This document shows, in pieces, positions 45,733 to 56,271 of a stretch of 64,000 bases of DNA. The notes under the pieces are model-generated. The model saw nothing but the letters and a program-made list of their open reading frames with translations, was not told the origin of the DNA and made no database searches. This DNA comes from an uncultured SAR116 cluster alpha proteobacterium. Lineage in GTDB: Bacteria > Pseudomonadota > Alphaproteobacteria > Puniceispirillales > GCA-002684695. Numbering within the stretch: the stretch's first letter is position 1; each line of letters opens with the position of its first letter. The DNA lies in NCBI GenBank assembly GCA_902612965.1, contig CACMFN010000006.1:1-64000 (forward strand), read 5' to 3'. Both the position numbers and the translations under genes were made by a program.

Positions 45733-46998
45733 TTAAGCTTGAGCTCCAAGGTCTTTCTTTTTATCAGAATGAACCATAATTGGTAATTTTCCGCTTTCGA
45801 CTGTTTCAGGACTAATTATTACTTCTTGAAGGTTTTCATGAGATGGAAGATCAAACATAGTATCCATAAGAATTGTTTCAAGTATAGATCTAAGACCCCT
45901 AGCACCAGTTTTTCTTGATATAGCAAGTTTAGCAATAGATTTTAATGCGTCTTTTCTGAACTCAAGATCAACTTTTTCCATTTTAAACAAGCTTTGATAT
46001 TGTTTTGTTAATGCATTTTTTGGCTCTGTAAGAATTTTTATTAAAGATTCTTCGTCTAAGTCTTCTAATGTAGCAATTACTGGCAATCTTCCGACAAATT
46101 CAGGTATAAGACCATATTTTACAAGATCTTCTGGTTGTAAATTTTTTAAAATGTCACCTATTTTAGAGTCTTCATCAGACCTAACATCAGCACCAAATCC
46201 AATAGCTGTGCCTTTTTGTCGATGTTTGATAACTTGATCCAATCCAGAAAATGCACCACCACAAATAAATAATATGTTTGTTGTGTCAACTTGTAAAAAT
46301 TCTTGCTGAGGATGCTTGCGACCGCCTTGAGGTGGTACAGATGCAACTGTACCTTCCATTAATTTTAAAAGAGCCTGCTGCACACCTTCACCTGAAACAT
46401 CTCTAGTAATGGATGGATTATCAGACTTTCTTGATATTTTATCAATTTCATCAATGTAAACGATACCACGCTGAGCTTTTTCAACATTATAATCAGAAGC
46501 TTGCAGCAATTTTAAAATAATATTCTCCACGTCTTCACCAACATAACCTGCTTCGGTGAGTGTCGTGGCGTCTGCCATTGTAAATGGAACATCAAGAATT
46601 CTTGCTAGAGTTTGGGCTAATAGAGTTTTTCCGCATCCCGTTGGGCCAACTAACATTATATTTGATTTCGATATCTCAATATCTGATTTTTCTGAATTAT
46701 TTAATCTTTTGTAATGGTTGTGCACAGCAACAGAAAGAACTTTTTTTGCTCTTGACTGACCAATAACATAATCATTCAAAATATTAAAAATTTCTTGTGG
46801 AGTATAATTATCTTTCTTCTCTACGGAGTTATTATTTTTATTTTCTTCACGAATAATATCCATGCAAAGTTCAACACACTCGTCACAGATAAATACAGTT
46901 GGACCAGCAATAAGCTTTTTAACCTCATGCTGAGATTTACCACAAAAAGAGCAATATAATGGGTTTTTACCATCTCCAGACTGATCGGATTTACTCAT
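45733..46998 (-). CDS. clpX: ATP-dependent Clp protease ATP-binding subunit ClpX
   Basis: ClpX is the unfoldase partner of ClpP. The 421-residue protein has the N-terminal zinc domain (CSFCGK and CDECVELC), Walker A GPTGCGKT, Walker B VYIDEIDK, and the IGFGADV loop typical of ClpX (ClpP contact). An AGGAG lies about ten bases before the ATG. It is 92 bases downstream of clpP on the same strand. In alphaproteobacteria ClpXP degrades CtrA and other cell-cycle proteins; GcrA, another cell-cycle factor, is encoded in this window. Confidence 0.98.
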   Translation of the reverse strand: MSKSDQSGDGKNPLYCSFCGKSQHEVKKLIAGPTVFICDECVELCMDIIREENKNNNSVEKKDNYTPQEIFNILNDYVIGQSRAKKVLSVAVHNHYKRLNNSEKSDIEISKSNIMLVGPTGCGKTLLAQTLARILDVPFTMADATTLTEAGYVGEDVENIILKLLQASDYNVEKAQRGIVYIDEIDKISRKSDNPSITRDVSGEGVQQALLKLMEGTVASVPPQGGRKHPQQEFLQVDTTNILFICGGAFSGLDQVIKHRQKGTAIGFGADVRSDEDSKIGDILKNLQPEDLVKYGLIPEFVGRLPVIATLEDLDEESLIKILTEPKNALTKQYQSLFKMEKVDLEFRKDALKSIAKLAISRKTGARGLRSILETILMDTMFDLPSHENLQEVIISPETVESGKLPIMVHSDKKKDLGAQA

Positions 46999-47090
46999 AT
47001 TTAATTAACTCCTTGTAAATTAGGCTATTCTCTCCATTATGATAAAGCAAGAAAATAATTATTTTTTAAACATGCATTTTACATGCCGAT

Positions 47091-47702
47091 TTATTTTTCA
47101 GAAGTATCTCTTTTATCAACGACATGGTCTATCAAACCAAAATTTTTTGCGTCTTCAGGCTTTAAAAAGTTATCTCTTTCAAGAGCTTTTTCTATATCTT
47201 TAATCGGTTTACCTGTATGCTTATTGTAAATTTCGTTAAGCCTAGATTTTAAATCTAAAATTTCTTTAGCGTGAATTTCTATATCGGTAGCTTGGCCTTG
47301 AAAGCCTCCTGAGGGTTGATGAAGCATAATCCTACTATTAGGCAAACTATACCTTTTACCTTTTGCGCCAGAAGTTAAAAGTAAACTTCCCATAGACGCT
47401 GCTTGGCCAAAACAAACAGTAGAAATATCAGGCTTAATATACTGCATAGTATCATAAATAGCTAAACCTGAAGTCACAATGCCACCGGGAGAATTAATAT
47501 ACATAGAAATATCTTTTTTGGGATTTTCAGATTCTAGGAATAATAATTGCGCACAAACTAAAGTTGACATCATATCGTCTACGGGGCCAACAACAAAAAT
47601 TATTCTTTCTTTAAGCAATCTTGAGTATATATCAAAAGCTCGCTCACCTCTTGAAGTTTGCTCAACAACCATTGGAACGAGTGCTGATTTAATATTATCC
47701 AT
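47091..47702 (-). CDS. clpP: ATP-dependent Clp protease proteolytic subunit
   Basis: ClpP forms the tetradecameric serine protease chamber. The 203-residue protein shows the nucleophile Ser in [11 protein letters not shown] and the His in [15 protein letters not shown], with the normal IYMNSPGG-type segment here MYINSPGG. It follows tig by about 107 bases and precedes clpX by 92. Confidence 0.98.
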   Translation of the reverse strand: MDNIKSALVPMVVEQTSRGERAFDIYSRLLKERIIFVVGPVDDMMSTLVCAQLLFLESENPKKDISMYINSPGGIVTSGLAIYDTMQYIKPDISTVCFGQAASMGSLLLTSGAKGKRYSLPNSRIMLHQPSGGFQGQATDIEIHAKEILDLKSRLNEIYNKHTGKPIKDIEKALERDNFLKPEDAKNFGLIDHVVDKRDTSEK

Positions 47703-47809
47703 ATCATCTAAACCTATTTATTTTTGAAAAATTTTTACGCATTGTTTTCCATTTTGAATAAAAATACATATGGGGTGAAAATTAAACATTTCAATATAGA
47801 ATTATTCAT

Positions 47810-49177
47810 TTATTTTTGTTTTTTTGTTAATTTCTTTTTACCTTCACCCTCTTCTTTGTACAAATCTTCAACAGAAACTGTTTTTTCTTTAATTTCAGAC
47901 ATTTCACAAATAAAATCAAATACCTTTTCCTCAAATAATGGCCCAGCGAGATTTTGCGATGCTTCTTTATTTTTTTCATAATACTCTAATACCTGTTTTT
48001 CTTGGCCAGGATATTTTTGCGCTTCCATCATAACAGCCTGTTTAATCTCTTCTTCTGATACGTCTATATTATTGTTTCTGCCAATATCGCCCATAAGCAA
48101 ACCTAATTTTACTCTCCTTTGAGCAATATTTTTAGCGTCTTCCTTCTCATCTTTTGACATTTTTTCATCTGGCTTTGTATTATTTTCTTTATTATCATTT
48201 TTTGGATCAGTTTTATTTTTATTAAGGGAATTGCAAACTGAAATATATTCTTGTTCAACCATTCCCTCTGGTAAATCGAAATTATATTTTTTATTTAAAA
48301 TATCGAGCAACTGCAGTTTCAGCTTAGATCTAGTGACATTACTGTGTTCATTGGAAATTTGATCTGATATTGCTTTCTTCAAATCTTTCATAGAAGGCAT
48401 TCCAAGATTTTTAGCAAAATTTTCGTCATATTTTACAGGTACTGGCTCTCTTATTTCTTTAATCTTAACGTCAAATGTAACTTTTTTACCTGCTAACTTT
48501 TCCATTCCATAATCTTTAGGAAAACTTAATTTTAACTTTTTTTCTTCATTAACATTAAGCCCGACAAGACCTTCTTCAAATCCAGGAATAAAACTATTTG
48601 AACCAAGAGCTAGGTGATGTCCTTTACCTGTGCCACCATCAAAAGCTACATTATTCATTTTACCTTCAAAATCTATAACTAAGGTATCACCAAGTTTACT
48701 CTTACGTGCTTTTTTTAATGGTTGCGTTTGCTGGTTTTGTTTAGCTATTCTGTCTAATGCCTCGTTTACATCCTTGTCAGATACTTTTGCAATGAATTTT
48801 TCTAATTTAATTTTAGATAAATCAATATGTTTAATAATTGGCATGATTTCTAATGATAGTAAGGCTTTTAAATCTGAACCCTCATCATATTTTTCTATAT
48901 CAATCGAAGGCTTCATAACAGGCTTTAAATTTTCATCTTGAATCGCCTTTTTTGATGCTTCATCAATAGATGTTTGTAAAATTTCACCTCTAACTTCTTT
49001 GCCTATTCTTGCTTTTAATATTGAGGTTGGTATCTTACCTGGTCTAAATCCTGGAATCCTTGCTGTTAATGCAATTTCAGATAACTTTTTATTAATTTTA
49101 TCTTCAATTTCCTTTGCTGAGATTACTATATTAAATTCTCGTTTAAGTCCTTTTGAATTTTTTTTTGTTATTTTCAT
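47810..49177 (-). CDS. tig: trigger factor
   Basis: This ribosome-associated chaperone and prolyl isomerase has 455 residues. Residues ~1-125 are the ribosome-binding domain, with the signature GFRPGKIP at 43-50. Residues ~160-243 are the FKBP-type isomerase domain (GDTLVIDFEGKM). The rest is the C-terminal chaperone domain. Residues ~318-348 are a highly charged Lys/Asp/Asn stretch inserted in the C-domain, and the C-terminus ends in a lysine-rich tail. It heads the clpP-clpX-lon run. Confidence 0.96.
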   Translation of the reverse strand: MKITKKNSKGLKREFNIVISAKEIEDKINKKLSEIALTARIPGFRPGKIPTSILKARIGKEVRGEILQTSIDEASKKAIQDENLKPVMKPSIDIEKYDEGSDLKALLSLEIMPIIKHIDLSKIKLEKFIAKVSDKDVNEALDRIAKQNQQTQPLKKARKSKLGDTLVIDFEGKMNNVAFDGGTGKGHHLALGSNSFIPGFEEGLVGLNVNEEKKLKLSFPKDYGMEKLAGKKVTFDVKIKEIREPVPVKYDENFAKNLGMPSMKDLKKAISDQISNEHSNVTRSKLKLQLLDILNKKYNFDLPEGMVEQEYISVCNSLNKNKTDPKNDNKENNTKPDEKMSKDEKEDAKNIAQRRVKLGLLMGDIGRNNNIDVSEEEIKQAVMMEAQKYPGQEKQVLEYYEKNKEASQNLAGPLFEEKVFDFICEMSEIKEKTVSVEDLYKEEGEGKKKLTKKQK

Positions 49178-49197
49178 TTTTTCTATTCTTTTTTAGG

Positions 49198-49602
49198 TTA
49201 TTTTATTTTTTGCCAAACTTGGGAACTACATAGTAAAAGTATACACCCACTGACTTTTAGATTATCACCTTCAACTTCCATTTTTGAGTTAAATGTTTTG
49301 TTATCTGTAGGTCTCCAAATTTTTCCTTTTTTAAATTTCCCTGGAGAAATATTTTTCATACCCCATACGATTGGTTTGTTTAGATGTTCATAATCATGAA
49401 TTTTTGATGAGTTATCTTCCCAAAAGGCATCTTTAATAACTCCACAAGTTAGGTTTTTATTTTTTTGACATGGTCCCATTTCAACTATTAAATACCCACC
49501 TTTATCACTTGTTTCTGTCCTAAACAATCCAGAAATATTTTCTGTGTGAGCGTACAATGGAAATAATAAAATAATTAAAATACTGTATGTAAAATTTTTC
49601 AT
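49198..49602 (-). CDS. DUF2147-family secreted protein
   Basis: This 134-residue protein has an N-terminal signal peptide (hydrophobic residues 6-16, probable cleavage near residue 20). The mature region follows the DUF2147 plan: an opening GLF/GxW-type strand, the GPCQKNKNLTCG segment, HDYEHLNKPIVWGM, and the terminal VSGCILLLCSSQVWQK. The four or so cysteines suggest periplasmic disulfides. No function is established for the family. It is 20 bases upstream of tig on the same strand and downstream of tRNA-His. Confidence 0.78.
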   Translation of the reverse strand: MKNFTYSILIILLFPLYAHTENISGLFRTETSDKGGYLIVEMGPCQKNKNLTCGVIKDAFWEDNSSKIHDYEHLNKPIVWGMKNISPGKFKKGKIWRPTDNKTFNSKMEVEGDNLKVSGCILLLCSSQVWQKIK

Positions 49603-49633
49603 AAAATAAAGCCGATATTATTAACGCATTTAA

Positions 49634-49711
49634 TGGGGCGAGTGACCGGAGTTGAACCGGCGACCTCAAGAGCCACAATCTCGCGCTCTAACCAACTGAG
49701 CTACACCCGCC
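49634..49711 (-). tRNA. tRNA-His (anticodon GTG), CCA encoded
   Basis: The reverse strand gives a cloverleaf with the extra 5' G (G-1) opposite discriminator C73, the identity pair of tRNA-His. The anticodon loop is TTGTGGC (GTG), the T-loop TTCAACT, and CCA is encoded. No intrinsic terminator is apparent before the DUF2147 gene, about 30 bases downstream. Confidence 0.96.
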
Positions 49712-49827
49712 ATAATTTTAAATTTAATTACATTTTAAGATAACTCCCGTCAATAAAATATGTAATATTTATTTTTTTATATATAAATAATTAATTTAAA
49801 GCCTTACTTAAAAAAAAATTGAACTTT

Positions 49828-50985
49828 ATGATCAAAAATATAGATTTAATGGAAAACGAAAATGCCTTTAAGGTTTTATCTAGGGCCCAGGAATTAGAAG
49901 AGACAGGAGAGAAGATAATTAATCTTGGCATAGGTCAGCCTGACTTAAATCCTCCTAAATATGTAATTGAAGAAGCAATAAATGCTTTAAAAAATGAAAA
50001 TCATGGTTACTCTAACGCCAAAGGAATGTTAAAACTTAGAGAAACCATTTCAAATGAATATCAATCTCTTTATAAGCAGAATATAGATCCAGATAATATA
50101 ATTGTTTCACCAGGCGCAAAACCGATTATTTACATGGCTATTTCTATGTTAAGTGAATATAATTGCGAAATATTATTATCTAACCCAAGTTTTCCAATTT
50201 ATTCATCGGTTATTAAATATTGTGGTGCAAGACCCGTATATTATGATTTAAAAGAAGAAAATAATTTTGATTTTATAGCTGATGATATTATTGAGAAAAT
50301 CACTGACAAAACAAAACTAGTAATTTTAAATTCACCTTGCAATCCAACTGGGAGTGTAATCAAAACAAAAGAATTAAAAAAATTATTAAATTTTATTGAA
50401 AATTTACCTTATAAAGTTTATATTTTGAGTGATGAAATCTATTCAAAAATAATATTTAATCCAAATATTCCAACAAGTGTCCTACAATATTCAAACAATC
50501 TTGAAAATCTAATAATTATTAATGGATTATCAAAATCATTTTCAATGACAGGCTGGCGAATTGGCTGGGGAATTTTTCCTCATTGCCTAATTAACAATGC
50601 TGAAAAATACGCCGTAAACATATTTTCGTGTGTAAATAATTTTACACAATTTGCAGCAATATCCGCTTTATTAAAAGATTTTAATTATACTAAAAATCTA
50701 AAAAATATTTTCAATTCTAGAGTAAGTTTGATGGTTAAAGGAATAAATCAAATAAATGGATTTCAGTGCAAGCATCCAAGTGGTTCTTTTTATTGTTTTG
50801 TAAATATTAAAAATACAAACTTAAGCTCATCAGAAGTACAAGATATTTTATTAGAAAAATTAGGCATAGCTACAATAGATGGTAATAATTTTGGTTCTTA
50901 CAATGGTTATCTAAGAATTTCATGTTGCACTTCAAAAGAAAATATTAAATTAGCATTAGAAAAGATTGGTAATTATTTTAATTAA
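49828..50985 (+). CDS. class I/II PLP-dependent aminotransferase
   Basis: This 385-residue enzyme of the aspartate/alanine aminotransferase group has the early NLGIGQPDLNPP, the NSPCNPTGS substrate segment, YILSDEIYSKI, the PLP-binding Lys in NGLSKSFSMTGWRIGW, and the late LRISCCTS with the substrate-carboxylate Arg. A TTG at 49819 extends the frame by three codons; the ATG at 49828 is preferred. The exact amino donor cannot be read. It is followed by a 12-bp inverted repeat and then glnB-glnA, which suits a nitrogen-metabolism context. Confidence 0.9.
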   Translation: MIKNIDLMENENAFKVLSRAQELEETGEKIINLGIGQPDLNPPKYVIEEAINALKNENHGYSNAKGMLKLRETISNEYQSLYKQNIDPDNIIVSPGAKPIIYMAISMLSEYNCEILLSNPSFPIYSSVIKYCGARPVYYDLKEENNFDFIADDIIEKITDKTKLVILNSPCNPTGSVIKTKELKKLLNFIENLPYKVYILSDEIYSKIIFNPNIPTSVLQYSNNLENLIIINGLSKSFSMTGWRIGWGIFPHCLINNAEKYAVNIFSCVNNFTQFAAISALLKDFNYTKNLKNIFNSRVSLMVKGINQINGFQCKHPSGSFYCFVNIKNTNLSSSEVQDILLEKLGIATIDGNNFGSYNGYLRISCCTSKENIKLALEKIGNYFN

Positions 50986-51001
50986 TTTGACTATTATATA
51001 G

Positions 51002-51028
51002 TATTTTGCCTATTTTATAGGCAAAATA
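51002..51028. repeat. 12-bp perfect inverted repeat, possible terminator
   Basis: TATTTTGCCTAT (51002-51013), loop TTT, then the perfect complement (51017-51028), about 17 bases after the aminotransferase stop. It could terminate that gene, but no T-run follows on either strand, so a protein-binding site in the glnB leader is an alternative. Confidence 0.5.
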
Positions 51029-51067
51029 AATTGCAGCTTACAAAAAAATGCTTAAACAGAAAAATAA

Positions 51068-51463
<396 letters not shown>

Positions 51464-51511
51464 GTAATTTAAATGGGAGTTTAGATTAAATTTAATTTGG
51501 AGAAAATAATA

Positions 51512-52921
51512 ATGACAGATGTAAAAAAGATATTAAAAGCCATTAAAGATAACGATATAACTTATGTAGATCTTAGATTTACTGATCCTAGGGGTAAATT
51601 ACAGCATGTTTCACAACATGTTAGTACTATTTCTGAGGAAAGTTTAAATGAGGGTTTTATGTTTGATGGTTCATCAATTGCTGGTTGGAAGGCAATAAAT
51701 GAATCTGATATGTTAATGAAACCTGATTTCAATAGAACTTTTATTGACCCATTTTATGCCCAACCAACTTTGTCAATTTTTTGTGATATTTTAGATCCAA
51801 TAACTGGGGCTCCTTATGATAGAGACCCCAGATCTACAGCAAAAGGTGCATTAAATTATATGAAAAGTGTAGGAATAGGTGATAATGCTTTTTTTGGGCC
51901 AGAACCCGAATTTTTTATTTTTGATGATGTAAAAATGGAGGTTTCAAGCACTGTAAGTTATGCTGAAGTGGATTCTTCTGAAAATCCAGGGAACAGCGCG
52001 CGTGACTATGATGCTGGTAATATGGGGCATAGACCTGGTATAAAAGGTGGTTACTTCCCAGTACCGCCAGTTGATAGCGGACAAGATATTAGAAGTGAAA
52101 TGGTGTCAGTATTGTCAGACATGAATGTCCCTATGGAAAAACATCACCATGAAGTTGCACCTGCTCAACATGAATTGGGATTAAAATTTGGAACATTAAT
52201 AGATACGGCTGACAATGTGCAACTTTATAAGTATGCAGTTCATATGGTAGCCCATTCATATGGAAAAACTGCAACATTTATGCCTAAACCAGTAGCAGGA
52301 GATAATGGTTCAGGAATGCATGTTCACCAATCAATTTGGAAATCAGGTAAACCACTATTTGCTGGCAATGAATACGCTAATCTCTCTGAAACTGCTCTTT
52401 TCTATATTGGTGGTATTATTAAACATGCAAAAGCTATTAATGCATTTACAAACCCCTCCACAAATAGCTATAAAAGACTAGTTCCAGGTTTTGAAGCGCC
52501 TGTACTTTTAGCTTATTCTTCCAGAAATAGATCTGCGTCTTGCCGTATCCCCTTTGCACAGAGCCCAAGTGGAAAAAGAGTTGAAATAAGATTCCCTGAT
52601 GCAATGGCAAATCCTTATTTAGCTTTTGCCTCTATGCTTATGGCAGGACTTGATGGCATCCAAAATAAAATTCATCCGGGTGAGTCTATGGATAAAGATT
52701 TGTATGATTTGCCTATTGATGAATTAGCAAATGTGCCAACAGTTTGTGGGTCTTTAAGAGAAGCTTTGGAATCTTTACAAACTGATAATAACTTCCTTAC
52801 ACAGGGAGGTGTATTTTCTAAAGATCAGATTAATGCATATGTAGAATTAAAAATGGAAGAAGTGATTAATTTTGAGCACGCTCCACATCCCATTGAATAT
52901 CAAATGTATTATTCATCCTAA
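51512..52921 (+). CDS. glnA: glutamine synthetase type I
   Basis: GlnA makes glutamine from glutamate, ammonia and ATP. From the ATG at 51512 (469 residues; GGAGAA lies nine bases upstream, so the TTG at 51497 is rejected) the class I landmarks are all present: FDGSSIAGW, GPEPEFFIF, NGSGMHVHQS, and the adenylylation Tyr in DKDLYDLP. Control by GlnE-type adenylylation is therefore likely. It follows glnB by 48 bases and ends in a strong terminator. Confidence 0.98.
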   Translation: MTDVKKILKAIKDNDITYVDLRFTDPRGKLQHVSQHVSTISEESLNEGFMFDGSSIAGWKAINESDMLMKPDFNRTFIDPFYAQPTLSIFCDILDPITGAPYDRDPRSTAKGALNYMKSVGIGDNAFFGPEPEFFIFDDVKMEVSSTVSYAEVDSSENPGNSARDYDAGNMGHRPGIKGGYFPVPPVDSGQDIRSEMVSVLSDMNVPMEKHHHEVAPAQHELGLKFGTLIDTADNVQLYKYAVHMVAHSYGKTATFMPKPVAGDNGSGMHVHQSIWKSGKPLFAGNEYANLSETALFYIGGIIKHAKAINAFTNPSTNSYKRLVPGFEAPVLLAYSSRNRSASCRIPFAQSPSGKRVEIRFPDAMANPYLAFASMLMAGLDGIQNKIHPGESMDKDLYDLPIDELANVPTVCGSLREALESLQTDNNFLTQGGVFSKDQINAYVELKMEEVINFEHAPHPIEYQMYYSS

Positions 52922-52940
52922 TAATATTTTTATTAAAAAA

Positions 52941-52967
52941 AAAAGACTGGAAACAGTCTTTTTTTTT
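52941..52967 (+). terminator. Rho-independent terminator of glnBA
   Basis: A stem AGACTG/CAGTCT (52944-52949 and 52954-52959), extended by A-T pairs, with loop GAAA is followed by nine T's from 52959, about 20 bases after the glnA stop. Confidence 0.92.
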
Positions 52968-53035
52968 GCCTGAAAACAATATATACACTAAGAAATTTAA
53001 AATTATACTATATTAGCTAATTTTTTTCTTTTTGA

Positions 53036-55015
53036 ATGACAGATCTTTTTACCCAAACCAAAACAAGAAAACTAAAAAAAGACAGTTACAATTCCGATGA
53101 CATTATAGTTCTAGAAGGTCTTGAGCCAGTTAGAAAAAGACCTGGGATGTATATTGGTGGCACAGATGAAAAAGCCTATCACCATTTAATAATTGAAGTT
53201 TTAGACAATTGTATTGATGAGGCTATTGAGGGACATGCAAACTTAATTGAAATAGAACTTTTATCATTAAATACTATCAAAATAAGTGATAATGGTAGGG
53301 GGATACCAATTGACAATCATCCAAAATACCCAAATAAATCAGCACTTGAAGTAATTTTAACAACTCTGCATTCGGGAGGAAAATTTAATGATAAAAATTA
53401 TACTACCTCAGGCGGACTTCATGGAGTTGGTGTATCTGTAGTTAATGCACTTTCAAGTGAGCTAATAGTAGAAATAACCAGAAATAATAGAGTTTATAAA
53501 CAAAAATATACTAGGGGACTTGCAACAAACAAACTTTTAGAAATTTCAAAAGTTTCAAAAAAATCTGGTACTAGCATCCAATTTACTCCAGATAATGAGA
53601 TTTTTTATAAATGCTCTTTTAATCCTAATACAATAATTAATATGGCCAAAATTAAGGCATACCTCACAAAAGGAATTGAAATAACTTGGAAGTGCGATAA
53701 GAGCTTAGTAAAAAATTATAATATTGAAGAAAAATTAATTTTTAAATTTCCTAATGGAATTTTAGACTTTCTTCACAATTCTACTTCAGGTAAGTCTTTT
53801 CTTTCTTCAGAAAATTTTTTTGGCTCTATTCCGTTCAATAATAATAGAATTGATTGGGTAATGAATTGGCTAGGACCGAGTGAAGATGGCTTTTTTAAAA
53901 GTCATTGTAACACAATAAGCACACCATTAGGTGGAACTCATGAAAATGGTTTTAAAAATGCTATTTTAAAGGGATTTAAAAATTGGGGTGAACTATCTGG
54001 TATTAAGAAGTCACAAGAATTAATTGTAGAGGATATTTTTTCAGAAACGGCTGTAATAATTTCAATTTTTTTAAGCAATCCTCAATTTCAAGGACAGACA
54101 AAAGAAAAACTAGTTAACAACGAATTAAGTAAAATTCTATCCAACATTATAAAAGATGCATTTGATTATTGGCTGTCTTCAAATCCAACTAGAGCAAATG
54201 ATTTACTTAACATAGCAATTAATAAATTAGAAGAAAGAAAAAGGAGAAAGCAAGAAAAAGAAATTGATCGTAAAACCTCAACTAAAAAATTTAGACTTCC
54301 TGGCAAATTAGCTGATTGCTCATCATCAAATTTTAATGAAACTGAATTATTTATAGTCGAGGGAGATAGTGCTGGAGGTAGCGCCAAACAAGCACGAGAT
54401 AGAATTACGCAGGCGATCCTTCCATTACGAGGTAAAATCTTAAATGTTGCAACTGCAACTAAAGATAAATTAATTAATAATCAAGAACTTTCTGATCTTA
54501 AGCTTGCACTTGGTTTTAGAAATAATAAAGATTTTGAACTAAGGTATGGAAAAATAATAATTATGACAGATGCTGATGTGGATGGTGCACATATAGCTGC
54601 TTTATTAATGACCTTTTTTTATTTAGAAATGCCTTCAGTTATAGAAAATGGTCATTTATTTTTGGCTCAGCCTCCCCTTTACAGATTATCATTAGGAAAT
54701 GTTACTGAGTATGCTTCAGATGAAAATGAAAAAGAACTTTTAATTAGCAATAAATTTAAAAATTCTAATAATCTTGAAGTAAGTAGATTTAAAGGATTAG
54801 GTGAAATGCCACCAAAACAATTAAAAGAAACCACTATGTCAAAAACAAATAGGTCATTAATAAAAGTAAGTTTGCCTAAAAGGAATATTGTTCAGGCTGA
54901 TGAAAGAAGGTCAATTGACAATCTTGTGGATACATTGATGGGCAAAAAAGCTGATCTTAGATTTGAATATATTAAAACCAATGCTATATCAATTTTAGAT
55001 GAGATTGATATCTAA
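53036..55015 (+). CDS. parE: DNA topoisomerase IV subunit B
   Basis: ParE is the ATPase subunit of topoisomerase IV, which decatenates daughter chromosomes. The 659-residue protein has the GHKL ATPase start VLEGLEPVRKRPGMYIGGTD, the GRGIPID and GGLHGVGVSVVNALS motifs, and the TOPRIM segment ELFIVEGDSAGGSAKQARDR with DADVDGAHI. The GTDEK reading, the short length and the RFEYI C-terminus separate it from GyrB. No parC is adjacent. Confidence 0.94.
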   Translation: MTDLFTQTKTRKLKKDSYNSDDIIVLEGLEPVRKRPGMYIGGTDEKAYHHLIIEVLDNCIDEAIEGHANLIEIELLSLNTIKISDNGRGIPIDNHPKYPNKSALEVILTTLHSGGKFNDKNYTTSGGLHGVGVSVVNALSSELIVEITRNNRVYKQKYTRGLATNKLLEISKVSKKSGTSIQFTPDNEIFYKCSFNPNTIINMAKIKAYLTKGIEITWKCDKSLVKNYNIEEKLIFKFPNGILDFLHNSTSGKSFLSSENFFGSIPFNNNRIDWVMNWLGPSEDGFFKSHCNTISTPLGGTHENGFKNAILKGFKNWGELSGIKKSQELIVEDIFSETAVIISIFLSNPQFQGQTKEKLVNNELSKILSNIIKDAFDYWLSSNPTRANDLLNIAINKLEERKRRKQEKEIDRKTSTKKFRLPGKLADCSSSNFNETELFIVEGDSAGGSAKQARDRITQAILPLRGKILNVATATKDKLINNQELSDLKLALGFRNNKDFELRYGKIIIMTDADVDGAHIAALLMTFFYLEMPSVIENGHLFLAQPPLYRLSLGNVTEYASDENEKELLISNKFKNSNNLEVSRFKGLGEMPPKQLKETTMSKTNRSLIKVSLPKRNIVQADERRSIDNLVDTLMGKKADLRFEYIKTNAISILDEIDI

Positions 55016-55074
55016 TTTATATATTTTATTCAAATTATTTTTTTTAAAACTTTAATCATAATCTTATTGTGTAA

Positions 55075-56271
55075 ATGAATAAATTTAATAATCTTGGCTT
55101 ATCAAACGACTTAGTCTCATTACTTAGTGAATTAGGCTATAAAGAACCAACTAAAATTCAATCTTTATCAATACCCTTAGCTTTAATGGGGCGGGATATA
55201 CTTGGTTGCGCGCAAACCGGGACAGGAAAAACTGCCTCATTTGTTTTACCTATAATTGAAATTTTAAATAATCAAAAGTCGAAGGCTAGAATGCCTCGTT
55301 CATTAATTTTAACGCCTACTAGAGAATTGGCTGAACAGATTTCTATCTATTTCAAAAAAATTTTAAAATACAATAAGTTGAATTTTTGCTTACTTATTGG
55401 AGGAACAGCATTAACTGATCAAGATAAATTATTAAATAAAGGGGTTGATATTTTAATAGCTACTCCTGGCAGACTTATAGATCATATTAATAGGGGTAAC
55501 ATACTATTTAATGATTTAAAAATTTTAGTTATTGATGAAGCTGATAGAATGCTAGATATGGGTTTTATTCCTGATATAGATCAGATTTCTGAAAATTTAC
55601 CAAAAATAAGACAAACTTTATTTTTTTCAGCAACTCTTAACAAAGAAATACTAAACATTGGTAAAAGATTTGTGATTAACCCAAAATTGATTGAAGTTTC
55701 TCCACCATCATCTACTTCTAATACCATCGATCAGTATATAATAAAATGCAATAATGAAAATAAGCTAAACACTCTAGAAAATATTTTATCAAATATAGAA
55801 ACAAAAAATACAGTGATTTTTTGCAACAAAAAAAAAGATATTGGTTCATTATATTCAGATTTAAAAAGAAAAAATATTTCTTCCATAATATTTCATGGAG
55901 ACCTATTACAATCAAAGCGACAAGAAGCATTAAATGAGTTTAAAAATGGCAATAATAAAATTTTAATTGCATCTGATGTTGCAGGAAGAGGCATCGATAT
56001 CGAAAATATTTCTCATGTCATTAATTTTGATGTGCCAATAAATCCAGAAGATTATGTTCACAGAATTGGAAGAACAGGAAGAGCAGGAAAAAATGGTACT
56101 GCAATCACATTTGTTTTAAAAAAAGATACCAAATACCTTCAAGAAATTGAAAAGCTAATAAAAAAGAAAATTAAAATTTTAAATATAAATTTAGAAGAAA
56201 AAATATTAAAAGATTATGAATTTGACACTTTATATGAAAGTAACCAAATTCCAAATTTTTTAAAAAGGTAA
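55075..56271 (+). CDS. DEAD-box RNA helicase, RhlE-like
   Basis: This 398-residue ATP-dependent RNA helicase has all core motifs in order: Q motif PTKIQSLSIP, motif I AQTGTGKT, Ia PTRELAEQ, Ib TPGRLIDH, DEAD (VIDEADRMLDMG), SAT (FFSATL), then ASDVAGRGIDI and HRIGRTGRAG. The C-terminal extension is only ~50 residues, so the RhlE group is most likely. Its stop abuts the convergent gcrA stop with no spacer. Confidence 0.93.
   Translation: MNKFNNLGLSNDLVSLLSELGYKEPTKIQSLSIPLALMGRDILGCAQTGTGKTASFVLPIIEILNNQKSKARMPRSLILTPTRELAEQISIYFKKILKYNKLNFCLLIGGTALTDQDKLLNKGVDILIATPGRLIDHINRGNILFNDLKILVIDEADRMLDMGFIPDIDQISENLPKIRQTLFFSATLNKEILNIGKRFVINPKLIEVSPPSSTSNTIDQYIIKCNNENKLNTLENILSNIETKNTVIFCNKKKDIGSLYSDLKRKNISSIIFHGDLLQSKRQEALNEFKNGNNKILIASDVAGRGIDIENISHVINFDVPINPEDYVHRIGRTGRAGKNGTAITFVLKKDTKYLQEIEKLIKKKIKILNINLEEKILKDYEFDTLYESNQIPNFLKR

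Noticed and set aside
47060-47085. Repeated CATGC near the clpX-clpP junction as a regulatory site
   Set aside because: Two five-base copies are expected by chance and match no known heat-shock element.
51018-51035. Sigma54-like promoter (AGGCA ... TTGCA) before glnB
   Set aside because: GG and GC are separated by 11 bases; sigma54 promoters need 10 with little tolerance, and the GG lies inside the inverted repeat.
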